Below are positions 25,906 through 35,128 of a stretch of 60,974 bases of DNA, piece after piece. The DNA lies in the NCBI RefSeq assembly GCF_014199265.1, contig NZ_JACIJG010000019.1, positions 1 through 60,974 of the forward strand, read 5' to 3'. The notes below the pieces were generated by a model. That model saw nothing but the letters and a program-made list of their open reading frames with translations, was not told the DNA's origin and made no database searches. A program made the position numbers and the translations under genes. The number at the start of each line of letters is the position of its first letter. Within the stretch, counting starts at the first letter, position 1. This DNA is from Brucella daejeonensis (GTDB taxonomy: Bacteria; Pseudomonadota; Alphaproteobacteria; Rhizobiales; Rhizobiaceae).

Positions 25906-26967
25906 CTAGCTGGCGGCGCGTGCCAGCCACTTGTGCCAGTTTTCTTCGGAGCCGTGGAAGACGTTGAGGTCGATCCTGCCATTCACACCTTGAGACAGGC
26001 CTGACCCCGAATATTGCCAGAAGGTCCACGGACGGCCCGGATAGACCTTCGATGGATGCTGGGCGACGGCACGCAGCCAGAACGGATAGTTGGTGAAGGC
26101 CCCTTTAAGATTATCTTCATAGAAGTCGGGCGCAGTATAGATGATCGGCCGCTTGCCGTAATGGCGCTCGAGCTTGTCCATGAAGACCTGCATCTTTTCA
26201 CGCACCTGTGCTGGTGACGGTCGCCGTTTGCAGGACGAATCTCCGTTCCACTCCACGTCGATGACGGGAGGCAAGGCGTCCGCTTCCTTTGGAATGTTGC
26301 GGATGAACCAGTCGGCCTGCTGGCTTGCGACGCGGCACCAGTAGAAAAAGTGATACGCACCGCGCTTGATGCCAGCAGCTTTTGCCGCACGCCAGTTCTT
26401 GCGGAACATGGGGTCTAGATGGTCGCCGCCATCAGTAGCCTTGATATAAGCAAAGTTTGCCCCTTGGGTTCGCAGTTTAACCCAATCGATGTCTCCCTGC
26501 CAGCGCGACACGTCCACACCATGGACGGCGAGCTTTTTCGGCGATGCCCGCCCGAAATTGACGGGTTTCGCATCACGGAAACGGTGGCTGTAAACTTTCG
26601 AGCGCTTCCGCGGTGCAAGCCGCACGGACGGATAGGCGGCGATTTCCGGTTTGGGAACTGAAATACGCGCCTGCGGTCGCTCCTGAGGTTGTGGCGCGAT
26701 GGAGGCTGGAGGTTCTGCCTTGAACGGGCCTGCATCGGGAATCGGTCCAGTCCATGCCAGAACTTCTTCCTGACGAGGGGCGGGTATCGGCTGGGAAGCA
26801 GCTGCCATTTCGCTCAGCGGTGCTGGCGGCACGGGACGCACGACGGAACTCGTGGTTTCCGCTGACGTTTTCGGCTGAAGCATGATGCTGTCGATGCCGG
26901 AACTCGACGTACAACCCGTCAAAGCGGTGCAGACTAAGGCAATGGCTGATACGACCGAAGAACGCAT
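25906..26967 (-). CDS. GH25 lysozyme-like lipoprotein
   Basis: A 353-aa cell-wall hydrolase. From ATG 26967 it begins with a lipoprotein signal ending in the lipobox LTGC, so it is anchored to a membrane facing the periplasm. A proline-rich linker (~100 aa) leads to a glycoside hydrolase 25 domain with GVDVSRWQG at its start, IKATDGGDHLDP, and the catalytic acid in PVIDVEWNG. GH25 enzymes cleave the MurNAc-GlcNAc bond of peptidoglycan. The frame is open to 27054, but the lipobox fixes the start. Confidence 0.9.
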   Translation of the reverse strand: MRSSVVSAIALVCTALTGCTSSSGIDSIMLQPKTSAETTSSVVRPVPPAPLSEMAAASQPIPAPRQEEVLAWTGPIPDAGPFKAEPPASIAPQPQERPQARISVPKPEIAAYPSVRLAPRKRSKVYSHRFRDAKPVNFGRASPKKLAVHGVDVSRWQGDIDWVKLRTQGANFAYIKATDGGDHLDPMFRKNWRAAKAAGIKRGAYHFFYWCRVASQQADWFIRNIPKEADALPPVIDVEWNGDSSCKRRPSPAQVREKMQVFMDKLERHYGKRPIIYTAPDFYEDNLKGAFTNYPFWLRAVAQHPSKVYPGRPWTFWQYSGSGLSQGVNGRIDLNVFHGSEENWHKWLARAAS

Positions 26968-27082
26968 GGGCACCCGTAACGCAAAACAAATGGGCTGCAA
27001 CGCTCGTCCCGAGCTGATTGCTAAGCAAACCTTACCGGCAAATGCTGAATCCAAAGTTTACGAAATCACTAACGAAGGACTG

Positions 27083-28507
27083 TTAATTCGATCGTTCGAG
27101 AATTTTTATCAGCGCTGTTGCAGAACATTCCAGCGTGTCTTCTTCGAAGCCTGAGAAACCGAGGATAAGTCCCTGACGTGGCTTCAGTTTTGTATATAAT
27201 GAAGAAAGTGGCTGTGTCTCGATGCCAGCCTTGGCGAGACTGGCCGCAACGAGTACATCATTTTGTCCAGGGGGGAGCGCCAGCAGCAGCGATAGCCCGG
27301 CAGGTGGTGCTTCGATCCGAAAGAGATCCGGTTCCCCCGGAGTGAGGGCGGCGATAAGCTTGCGCCGCCGCTGGGCATGGATGCGGCGCATCCGTCTGAT
27401 ATGCTGTGCGAAGGCTCCGGTTTCGATAAAGCTTGCAAGTGCCGGCTGAGCCAGAAGTGAAGGAGCGGGCAGCAAGGTCTGGCGCAGTGTTCGGAACCGG
27501 TCGGTCAAGCGCAGCGGCACGATCAGGAAGCTCAGTCTCAAAAGCGGCGAGAAGACCTTGGAAAAGCTTCCCATATAGAGAATCCGATCAGGGGCGAGCG
27601 ACATCAGCGATGGCAATGGCCGTCCCACATAGCGATGCTCGCTGTCATAGTCGTCTTCGAGAATGACGGCGTTGTGCTCCTTTGCCCAGGCTATGAGTTC
27701 GAGCCGACGTCCCAGCGTCATTGTCACGCCCGTAGGGTGGTGCCGTGCAGGCGTAACGAATGCCCCGCGAGCAGACGCGGCGTTCTCCCGCCCGGCTGAA
27801 ACATCGAGACCGCTGCCGTCAACAGGGATCGGAACAATATCCAGACCATTGACGCCAAGAATCTTCCGGGCAGGAGGATAACCCGGCTCTTCCATCCAGA
27901 GTCGGTCGCCCGGAAGGAACAGGGCTTCCCTTATAAGGGAAAAGGTATCCGCACTACCGCTGGTGATGACGATCTGTTCCGGCGATGCGACCATGCCGCG
28001 CCATTCGTGGAGATGACATGCAAGTGCCGATCGCAAGGGATAAAAGCCAAACGGATCGTCGCTGTTCAGGAGATACGGGGGCGGGCGCCGCCAGATACGG
28101 CCGAGCAGTTTCCCCCATGCGTCATGCGGAAAATGATCGCTGTCGAATATGCCGAGCTGAAACGGTTTTGGTTCCTGTTGTGGCTGGTGCGCAGGCGCCG
28201 ATATACCGCGTGGAAGCGGTTCGCCAACGGTCAGGCTGGTGTCGGGAAGTTCCGCCGCGACCCTTGTGCCGGAACCATGCCGCCCTTCGAGATAACCTTC
28301 CGCGATCAATTGTTCGAATGCAGCCAGCACGGTCGCCCGGGATAACCCAAGCTCCAGCGCCAGGGTTCTGGTGGATGGAAGTTTGACATTGGGCTTCAAA
28401 CGACCGGTCAATACCGCCTGCCTGATCTGCTCGACAAGCTGAGCGCCGAGGGGCGCATCGCTAAAACGATCGATGCCGAGTTCTGGAAATGCGCTGGAAA
28501 GTGGCAT
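27083..28507 (-). CDS. MocR/PdxR-type GntR regulator with aminotransferase domain
   Basis: A 474-aa fusion. The N-terminal GntR winged helix (LVEQIRQAVLTGRLKPNVKLPSTRTLALELG) is followed by a class I aminotransferase-like domain. The PLP lysine is probably in MGSFSKVFSP, and LEDDYDSEHRY and TPARHHPTGV are conserved. MocR proteins sense PLP or an amino acid and usually regulate a divergent neighbour. Here that is a flavin-binding PNPOx-like gene 81 bases away, a common pairing in vitamin B6 control. Confidence 0.93.
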   Translation of the reverse strand: MPLSSAFPELGIDRFSDAPLGAQLVEQIRQAVLTGRLKPNVKLPSTRTLALELGLSRATVLAAFEQLIAEGYLEGRHGSGTRVAAELPDTSLTVGEPLPRGISAPAHQPQQEPKPFQLGIFDSDHFPHDAWGKLLGRIWRRPPPYLLNSDDPFGFYPLRSALACHLHEWRGMVASPEQIVITSGSADTFSLIREALFLPGDRLWMEEPGYPPARKILGVNGLDIVPIPVDGSGLDVSAGRENAASARGAFVTPARHHPTGVTMTLGRRLELIAWAKEHNAVILEDDYDSEHRYVGRPLPSLMSLAPDRILYMGSFSKVFSPLLRLSFLIVPLRLTDRFRTLRQTLLPAPSLLAQPALASFIETGAFAQHIRRMRRIHAQRRRKLIAALTPGEPDLFRIEAPPAGLSLLLALPPGQNDVLVAASLAKAGIETQPLSSLYTKLKPRQGLILGFSGFEEDTLECSATALIKILERSN

Positions 28508-28588
28508 GGCGTTATTCGTTTAAAGTGGCTATTTTCTTAAGGCCAATATCTGCGCAGTCTGGCTGGAAATAAAGGAGAATTTTCGGCC

Positions 28589-29251
28589 ATGACGACAGCC
28601 CCTTCCGAACGAACCCGCGTAAAACGGCTGCATGAACGCGCTGCCTATGACGCGGCGACGGTTCACGCAATCATCGACGCTCAACCCCTGGCGCATGTCG
28701 CTTATATCTTCCGTGGGATGCCTTATGTCACGCCCACGCTCGTCTGGCGAGAAGGCAATTTCATTTACTGGCACGGGTCGTCAGCAAGCCGGATGCTGGA
28801 AAGCTGCGACGAGGCGGAGGTTTGTGTGAGCTTCACGCTGCTCGATGGCCTGGTCCTTGCGCGGTCAGCATTTCATCATTCATGCAACTATCGTTCGGTG
28901 ATGGCGTTCGGCACGGCACGCAAGGTGAAGGACGTGGCGGCCAAGGAACACCATTTGCGCAGTTTCGTGAACGGGCTTTTCCCCGGACGATGGGAAGGGT
29001 TGCGCCCCATGATGGCCAAGGAACTCAAGGCGACCATGCTTCTGGAGATGGAACTGAATGAAGCTTCGGCGAAAGTCCGCTCCGGCCCGCCGAAAGATGA
29101 CGATGCCGATTATGCCTTGCCGATCTGGGCGGGTGTCATTCCAATGACGACACAACTGGGGTCACCGGTGGACGATGGGCGGGTTCTGCCGGACGTCGCC
29201 GCACCTGACGCTATCATGCAATTCGGCTATCGGAGGGAAGCTGCCGGCTAG
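28589..29251 (+). CDS. PNPOx-like flavin-binding protein
   Basis: A 220-aa split-beta-barrel protein of the pyridoxamine-5'-phosphate-oxidase superfamily (flavin-nucleotide-binding type). It carries AHVAYIFRGMPYVTPTLVWREGNFIYWHGS and, later, NYRSVMAFGTARKV. Substrate is not defined; relatives range from flavin reductases to antibiotic-inactivating proteins. AAGGAG lies ~12 bases before ATG. The short gap to the divergent MocR gene carries repeated TGGCT/GGCCA motifs, possible MocR sites. Confidence 0.85.
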   Translation: MTTAPSERTRVKRLHERAAYDAATVHAIIDAQPLAHVAYIFRGMPYVTPTLVWREGNFIYWHGSSASRMLESCDEAEVCVSFTLLDGLVLARSAFHHSCNYRSVMAFGTARKVKDVAAKEHHLRSFVNGLFPGRWEGLRPMMAKELKATMLLEMELNEASAKVRSGPPKDDDADYALPIWAGVIPMTTQLGSPVDDGRVLPDVAAPDAIMQFGYRREAAG

Positions 29252-29263
29252 CCGAATTCTCGT

Positions 29264-29680
29264 TCACGCGGGTCCGAGGAAAATATGCGTCTCGGACTTC
29301 GCGATCCCGTCCATGGCGCGGATACCGGTTACCAGCCGATGAAATTCGTTCATATTGGGAACCTCGATTTCAGCGATCAGGTCCCATGTTCCGTTGGTGG
29401 TGTTCACGGCGGAAAAGCCGGGATTTTTACGCAAGGTCGCGATCACGCTTTTGATGTTCCGTCCGGTCAGTTCGACCATCATGATGCCGCGGATCATGTC
29501 GGTGGAACCATGATCTTTCAGCCGGACGGTAAAGCCTGCGATCACGCCGGATGCGATCAGGCGCTCCATACGGCTTTGCACGGTTCCCCGCGCGACACCG
29601 AGGATGCTTGCGAGCGTCGGGATGGAGGCGCGCGCATTGATACGCAACTCCGAGATTAATCGCTGGTCCAGATCATCCAT
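29264..29680 (-). CDS. Lrp/AsnC-family transcriptional regulator
   Basis: A 138-aa regulator with an N-terminal helix-turn-helix (SIPTLASILGVARGTVQSRMERL) and a RAM domain. It converges on the PNPOx-like gene and is divergent from an amino acid ABC operon starting 440 bases away. Control of that operon by an amino acid ligand is likely. The gap contains a TATACGTATA palindrome at 29748-29757. Confidence 0.9.
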   Translation of the reverse strand: MDDLDQRLISELRINARASIPTLASILGVARGTVQSRMERLIASGVIAGFTVRLKDHGSTDMIRGIMMVELTGRNIKSVIATLRKNPGFSAVNTTNGTWDLIAEIEVPNMNEFHRLVTGIRAMDGIAKSETHIFLGPA

Positions 29681-29857
29681 CGATAGATTGTCATTCTTGC
29701 CGATTTCGTCAATCTTATTGCGTTTATAGCAGATTGTTGCGGATTTCTATACGTATATGGCGTTTTCGTTGATCCATCGCTCCGTTAGCGTGTCTGGAAA
29801 CAAACAAGCCGGATAAGCAAAGAAGCAACCGGCAAGGGGATTTTCGGAGGTGGACTG

Positions 29858-30013
29858 ATGGAGCGTTCTCTTCTCCTGCGCCTGGCAAACCGGGGTGCGG
29901 TAATCTTTTCCGTTCCGAATATGATTTTCCCGAGAATTTTTCTGCCGTCGGCAAGGACCGGCGACCCGGAAAGATGCGCCCGCTCGAGCGCTCGGAACGG
30001 ATGCGACCTGTGA
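29858..30013 (+). CDS. candidate 51-aa protein or leader peptide
   Basis: ATG 29858 is preceded at ideal distance (six bases) by GGAGGT, one of the best ribosome sites in the window. The frame runs 51 codons to TGA 30013. The product is basic, with a hydrophobic stretch (GAVIFSVPNMIFPRIFLPS). No family is recognised. It sits in the leader of an amino acid transporter operon. It could be a small protein, a leader peptide, or a chance frame. Confidence 0.35.
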   Translation: MERSLLLRLANRGAVIFSVPNMIFPRIFLPSARTGDPERCARSSARNGCDL

Positions 30014-30082
30014 TTGCGATGCGAGCATCTGGTGTGCGTTTCGATCCGGTTGTCCGCGTTTCAGACATCAGTTTTTGAACTG

Positions 30083-30106
30083 CGCATCTTTTTCGGGATG
30101 CGTTTT
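30083..30106 (+). promoter_or_regulatory. terminator-like hairpin just before a ribosome site
   Basis: CGCATC and GATGCG pair around an eight-base loop, followed directly by TTTT and then the AGGAG of the binding-protein gene at 30120. The position suits attenuation or control of translation. The stem is only six pairs, so it is weak. Confidence 0.4.
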
Positions 30107-30119
30107 AGGAGAAAATGAA

Positions 30120-30896
30120 ATGAAAGCTCTTCTGTCTTCCCTCATGGCTGCTGGTATCGGCGCGCTGATGCTGCTTGCTCCCGCACATGCGGATGACCTT
30201 GAAAAGGTCAAGCAGAGTGGTGAACTTCGCATCGGTATGAGCGGCGTGTTCCCACCGTTCAGCTTTGTCGATGGCGAGAACAAGGTCGTCGGTTTCGATG
30301 TCGATATAGGCACCGAGATCGCCAGGCGGATCGATGTGAAGCCCGTCGTCGTAACCACAGCATTCGATGGCATCATTGCGGGATTGCGCGCAGGCAAGTT
30401 CGATGTTGTGGTCGGGAGCATGAGCATTACGCCGGAGCGGGAAAAGGCGGTGGATTTCGCAGGCCCTTACTACCGCGGCGGTCGGGGGATCTTCGTAGCG
30501 GAAGCTTCGCCTATCAAGTCCATGGACGAGTTGAAGCAGGGCAAGACCATTGCCGTTACGCTCGGCGAAACCAGCGACAAGTGGGCGCGTGAGCAGGGTG
30601 GCTGGACCGTGCGCACCTATAAGGGCATCCCTGAACTGCTGCTCGAACTGCGTTCGGGGCGCGTGGACGCTATCGCTTCGGATGACATTCCGATCCTGAT
30701 CGCCATCAAGGAAAGTGGCGAAAAGGTTCGCCAGCTCGACACGCCTGAACTTCAGGGCACCGACAATGTCGGGATCGCTTTGCGCAAGGGTAATTCCGAA
30801 TTGAAGGCGGCGATCAACAAGGCGCTGGACGATATGAAAGCTGATGGCACCTACGAGAAAATCTCCATGAAGTGGATCGGCCGCGACATCCGCTAA
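30120..30896 (+). CDS. amino acid ABC substrate-binding protein
   Basis: Family 3 binding protein, 258 aa from ATG 30120 with AGGAG upstream. The signal peptide ends at LLAPAHA. Family features are GELRIGMSGVFPPFSF and the signature-like VDFAGPYYRGGRGIFV. It heads an operon of two permeases, an ATPase and an M20 peptidase. The frame continues upstream to 30075, but only ATG 30120 places the signal peptide correctly. Confidence 0.92.
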   Translation: MKALLSSLMAAGIGALMLLAPAHADDLEKVKQSGELRIGMSGVFPPFSFVDGENKVVGFDVDIGTEIARRIDVKPVVVTTAFDGIIAGLRAGKFDVVVGSMSITPEREKAVDFAGPYYRGGRGIFVAEASPIKSMDELKQGKTIAVTLGETSDKWAREQGGWTVRTYKGIPELLLELRSGRVDAIASDDIPILIAIKESGEKVRQLDTPELQGTDNVGIALRKGNSELKAAINKALDDMKADGTYEKISMKWIGRDIR

Positions 30897-30989
30897 TCGC
30901 CTGCAACCCCATGCCGGGATAATTGCGCAAACGAATGTCCCGGCGGCTTATCTTTCCGGCTTGGTTCTCCAGACAGGGAAGGGGAGACA

Positions 30990-31637
30990 ATGAATTTCTC
31001 TTTGATGGCGGAAGTCCTCCCGTATTTCCTGGAGGCCGCTCTGGTTACAGTCGAGATTTCGGCTCTGGCCATTCTGATTGGCCTGACGGTCGGCGCGCTT
31101 GCCACTGCCGCGAAACTGTCACGTTTCTGGCCGCTGCGCTTTGTTGGAACGGCTTATGTCAGCGTGTTTCGCGGCACGCCGTGCCTCCTTCAGCTCTTTG
31201 TTCTCTATTTTGGCGGGCCGCAGATCGGCATCAATCTGGAACCGTTCGCGGCTGGCGCTATCGGCCTGGGTCTGAACATCGGTGCCTATTATGCGGAAGC
31301 CATGCGTGGAGCGATCCTGACGGTCGATACAGGCCAGAACGAGGCGGCCCGTTCCATCGGCTTCAGCGGCAGCCAGTCGATGCGTTTCGTGGTGCTGCCG
31401 CAAGCCGCCCGCCTTATGATCCGCTCGCTCGGCGTCAATACGGTCATGCTGGTCAAGGGCTCGGCCCTCGTCTCGGCAATATCGGTGGTGGAGCTTACCT
31501 ATACGGCCCAGCGCTTCATCGGTTCGACCTACAAGCCCTTTGAAATCTTCGGCGTCGCTGCGGCGATCTATATGGTGCTTATCTATGTCGTTGCACGCTT
31601 CGTGGATTTTCTCGAAGCCCGCTACGCGCTCAAATAG
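30990..31637 (+). CDS. amino acid ABC transporter permease
   Basis: A 215-aa polar amino acid permease with the segment SVFRGTPCLLQLFVLYFGGPQIGI and EAA loop GQNEAARSIGFSGSQSMRFVVLPQA. GGGGAG precedes the ATG. It lies 11 bases before its partner permease. Confidence 0.93.
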   Translation: MNFSLMAEVLPYFLEAALVTVEISALAILIGLTVGALATAAKLSRFWPLRFVGTAYVSVFRGTPCLLQLFVLYFGGPQIGINLEPFAAGAIGLGLNIGAYYAEAMRGAILTVDTGQNEAARSIGFSGSQSMRFVVLPQAARLMIRSLGVNTVMLVKGSALVSAISVVELTYTAQRFIGSTYKPFEIFGVAAAIYMVLIYVVARFVDFLEARYALK

Positions 31638-31648
31638 GCGGAGACCCC

Positions 31649-32305
31649 ATGCAACTCGATTTCTCTATCGTTCCGCCCTATACCGAACTCCTGATGACCG
31701 GCATCTGGTGGACGCTCATCATCGCGGTGTCCTCGTCCATCGTCAGTTTCTTCGGCGGCATCGCTTTCGCTTTGCTTGTGCTCTACGGGCACTGGCTGGT
31801 TCGCTATCCTGTCCGCTTCTTCATCTGGCTGTTCATGGGCACGCCGCTGCTTTTGCAACTGTTCCTGCTCTATTATGGCCTCTCGCAGATCGGCATCAAC
31901 ATTCCTGCCGTATGGACGGGAATCGTCGGGCTTGGCCTGCATTTTGCGGTCTATAATTCCGATCTCTTCCGCACCGCGATCCTGACCGTCGATCCGGGAC
32001 AGAACGAAGGTGCCCGTTCTCTGGGCTTCGGCAGCGGTCAGACGCTGCGCTATATCATCGTGCCGCAAGCGGTCCGCAATGCTCTGCCACAGGTAGGCAA
32101 CAATCTGATCGCCCTCCTGAAAGACACCGCACTCGTGTCGGTAATCGGCATCACCGAACTGGTGCACGCCTCGCAGCAGGCGATCAGCGAAACATATAGC
32201 CCCTTTGAATTTTACATCACTGCCGCAGTGATCTTCTACCTACTCAATCTCATCCTGGAAGCCGGGTTGCACTGGATGGAAAAGAAAGTCGAGGCGTACC
32301 GATGA
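31649..32305 (+). CDS. amino acid ABC transporter permease
   Basis: Second permease (218 aa), with [24 protein letters not shown] and EAA loop [25 protein letters not shown]. Its last codons overlap the ATPase start by four bases, indicating translational coupling. Confidence 0.93.
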   Translation: MQLDFSIVPPYTELLMTGIWWTLIIAVSSSIVSFFGGIAFALLVLYGHWLVRYPVRFFIWLFMGTPLLLQLFLLYYGLSQIGINIPAVWTGIVGLGLHFAVYNSDLFRTAILTVDPGQNEGARSLGFGSGQTLRYIIVPQAVRNALPQVGNNLIALLKDTALVSVIGITELVHASQQAISETYSPFEFYITAAVIFYLLNLILEAGLHWMEKKVEAYR

Positions 32306-33066
32306 GCAACAGCAAACCCATGGTGGAAGTGCGCGACGTCCACAAGGCTTTTGGCGCGCTTGAAGTTCTCAAAGGCATAGATTTGTCGGTTGAACGCGGA
32401 CAAATCATTGCCATCATCGGTCCTTCCGGCTCCGGCAAGAGCACGCTTCCGCGCTCGATCAATCATCTGGAGAATGTGAATTCCGGCCAGATCCTGCTCG
32501 ACGGCGTGCAGGTCAACCAGCCTTTGACCGGTCGCGCCTTCGAGCGCCACATCAACGCGGTGCGTCAGCAGATGGGTATGGTTTTCCAGCACTTCAATCT
32601 GTTTCCGCATCTCACCGTGATGGAGAATATAACGCTCGGTCCAATCAAGCTGAAGGGATGGAGCAAGCAGGAAGCGCAGGAACTGGCGGTTTCGCTTCTC
32701 AACAAGGTAGGGCTTGCCGATAAGGCCGCCATGTATCCGTCACGCCTGTCGGGAGGACAGAAGCAGCGCGTGGCAATCGCCCGCGCGCTCGCCATGCAGC
32801 CGAAAGTCATGCTGTTCGATGAAGCCACCTCGGCGCTCGACCCGGAACTGGTCGAGGAGGTCAATCAGGTCATGAAGCAGCTAGCGCAGGAACACATGAC
32901 CATGCTGATCGTCACCCACGAAATGCGTTTTGCAGCAGAAGTTTCCGACAAGGTGCTCTTCATGGACAAGGGCGTCGTGGTTGAGGAAGGCAAACCGGAA
33001 GTGATCTTCAGCAATCCCGAAAATGAAAGAACGAGAGCGTTTCTGAGAAAACATCTCAATCAGTAA
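32302..33066 (+). CDS. amino acid ABC transporter ATP-binding protein
   Basis: A 254-aa ATPase with Walker [11 protein letters not shown]-loop [10 protein letters not shown], signature [15 protein letters not shown], Walker [14 protein letters not shown] and the switch His in VTHEMRFA. Two substitutions are unusual. Pro50 follows the P-loop where family members have Leu-Arg-Cys (here Pro-Arg-Ser). Ala replaces the Pro of DEPTSALD. The protein otherwise looks functional. Confidence 0.93.
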   Translation: MSNSKPMVEVRDVHKAFGALEVLKGIDLSVERGQIIAIIGPSGSGKSTLPRSINHLENVNSGQILLDGVQVNQPLTGRAFERHINAVRQQMGMVFQHFNLFPHLTVMENITLGPIKLKGWSKQEAQELAVSLLNKVGLADKAAMYPSRLSGGQKQRVAIARALAMQPKVMLFDEATSALDPELVEEVNQVMKQLAQEHMTMLIVTHEMRFAAEVSDKVLFMDKGVVVEEGKPEVIFSNPENERTRAFLRKHLNQ

Positions 33067-33147
33067 TTGTCGCCAGAACAAACCTGAAATCCCGTCTGTG
33101 TCTCCCTCGGGGCGTGGAAGCGGGGAGCTATTGAGTGAGGAAAGACC

Positions 33148-34803
33148 GTGACATCCCATAATGAATGGAACCCGACAGCGCGGGTGCGAGAACTCTCCTA
33201 TCGCATGGTACGATGGGCGAGTGAGACTGGAACTCCCGACGAAGCGTCGTTCGGTCCGAAACTTGTAGAACTTCTGCGCGAGATTCCCTATTTCCAGAAA
33301 AATCCTGACGATATTGCCGTCATCGACAGCCACGGTTCGCCGATGACAAAGAATGTCATTGCGGTCGTTCGCGGTACTGGGCGGCGGGCACTGGCGCTCG
33401 CGGGCCATTTCGATGTGGTCGAAACTGCCAATTATCGCGATCTGAAACATCTTGCTTTCGAGCCTGACGGGTTGCTCGAAGCTCTTCTGGCCGATCTTAC
33501 GAGCCGTCCTCTTGCTCCGAATGAGGAAAAGGCGCTCGCTGATTTCCAGAGCGGGAATTATATTCCCGGACGCGGTATGCTCGATATGAAAAGCGGTGTC
33601 GCTGCCGGTATCGCGACGCTGGAATATTTCTCGCAGCAGCCGGATCGCGAAGGAAATCTTATCCTCTTTGCGACGCCGGACGAGGAACGCGGTTCGCGAG
33701 GAATGCGCAGCCTGCGCGATGCATTGCCGGAACTTGCCGAACGCTGGGGGCTCGATATCGTTGCCGGTATCAATCTGGATGCAACGAGCGACCAGGGCGA
33801 CGGTGCGGAAGGTCGCGCTATCTATCGGGGCACTATTGGCAAGCAGCTTCCCTTCGCCTTTGTGGTGGGGCAGCCATCCCATGCAAGCTATCCATTCGAA
33901 GGTGTCAGCGCGCATCTCATCGCATCGGAAATCATGCGCGCCGTGGAAGCCAATGCTGCCTTGTGCGATACGGGGGAAGGCGATGTTTCGCCGCCGCCGA
34001 TCTGCCTTGAAGCGCGGGATTTCCGGGGCGGTTACGAGGTGACGACGCCGGAACGTACCTGGATCGCTTTCAACTGGCTGACGCACTCCATATCGCCGGA
34101 TGCTCTGTTCCAGCGGTTCAAGGCAGTTGCAACCGACGCGCTCGATCGAGCAATAAACCATTTCAATGTCGAGGCCGACCGTTTTGCCAAGCTTACCGGC
34201 AACAGGAACGACACCAATCACAAGGGACGGATTCTGACGACCGCCGAACTGTGTGAAGAGGTCCGGAAGGTAGGCGGTAACGCGGCGCTTGAGCGGATTG
34301 CGGCACTGGAGACGGAACTTTCCGCCAGCGATAATCCGCTTCTCATCACGCGCGAACTGGTCGACCGCATGGTTGCCGAAGCCCGCATCACCGGCCCGAC
34401 GGTGATTATCGGCTTCGGTAGCCTGGTCTATCCGCATGTGCATATGGCGACTGAAACGGACGAGGAAAGTCGCTTTGCGGAAGCTCTGGAAACAGCGCGG
34501 CTGGATGCAGAGCGTCGTTTCGATACCACGATCCGGTATCGTGAGATTTTCGCCGGAATTTCCGATATGAGCTTCTTCGGTCATGTGCCGGACGCAATGG
34601 ATAGTGAAGTGATTGCAGCCAACACCCCCGCCGCTCAATTCATCGATTGCGCCAATCCGAAAGCACTGTCCTATCCGGTGGTCAATATCGGCCCGTGGGG
34701 CCGTGAATATCACCAGCGGCTGGAACGGGTTTACGCTCCTTACGCTTTTACTGTACTGCCGCAGTTTCTCTACGATATTGCGGATCGTTTCCTGAGATCG
34801 TGA
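33148..34803 (+). CDS. M20-family peptidase, RocB (arginine utilisation) type
   Basis: A 551-aa zinc hydrolase related to Bacillus RocB. Metal-site elements are LAGHFDVVE, GRGMLDMKSGVAAG, and the general-base region TPDEERGSRG. HASYPFEGV lies in the lid region. It follows the transporter genes after 81 bases and probably cleaves an imported peptide or N-acyl amino acid. The RocB name describes homology; the biochemical role in this family is poorly settled. Confidence 0.88.
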   Translation: MTSHNEWNPTARVRELSYRMVRWASETGTPDEASFGPKLVELLREIPYFQKNPDDIAVIDSHGSPMTKNVIAVVRGTGRRALALAGHFDVVETANYRDLKHLAFEPDGLLEALLADLTSRPLAPNEEKALADFQSGNYIPGRGMLDMKSGVAAGIATLEYFSQQPDREGNLILFATPDEERGSRGMRSLRDALPELAERWGLDIVAGINLDATSDQGDGAEGRAIYRGTIGKQLPFAFVVGQPSHASYPFEGVSAHLIASEIMRAVEANAALCDTGEGDVSPPPICLEARDFRGGYEVTTPERTWIAFNWLTHSISPDALFQRFKAVATDALDRAINHFNVEADRFAKLTGNRNDTNHKGRILTTAELCEEVRKVGGNAALERIAALETELSASDNPLLITRELVDRMVAEARITGPTVIIGFGSLVYPHVHMATETDEESRFAEALETARLDAERRFDTTIRYREIFAGISDMSFFGHVPDAMDSEVIAANTPAAQFIDCANPKALSYPVVNIGPWGREYHQRLERVYAPYAFTVLPQFLYDIADRFLRS

Positions 34804-34814
34804 GTGCAGAAAAC

Positions 34815-34845
34815 ATCGGGCCGATTGCCTCCTGACCGGCCCGAT
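34815..34845 (+). terminator. hairpin after the M20 peptidase
   Basis: ATCGGGCCG (34815-34823) and CGGCCCGAT (34837-34845) form a nine-pair stem 12 bases after the stop codon. No T-tract follows, so it is a probable 3' end structure rather than a classic terminator. The rest of the gap to 35129 holds no gene I can support. Confidence 0.45.
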
Positions 34846-35128
34846 TGAGTGCCACGGCGATCATGGGGAGCGCTTCAACCGCTAAACTGATTGTTGGCAA
34901 TCTCGGCCTGCGCGACATGGTATACGACATCGGCGGTCGATATGTTTTGCTGGATGCGCCGGGCAAGTTTTGGGGCTAAGGAACTGCGTCATTGTCGACG
35001 TCATAAAAATTGTCCGTTTTGCAAAAAAATCGATACAACGAAGGCTACGGATTCTAGGGGAGGTCTGCTTCGCGGTTCGGGGCGTGCGAGGCGATCGGAA
35101 TTTCTGCCCTGCCAACAAGGAGAGTCAC

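Noticed and set aside
32881..34713. 610-aa minus-strand open frame
   Set aside because: It lies antisense across the RocB-like peptidase and ATPase genes, whose frames carry clear family motifs. High-GC codon bias opens such mirror frames.
34855..34978. 38-codon frame in the gap before the 35129 binding protein
   Set aside because: No convincing ribosome site or family; reverse-strand reading is equally open.
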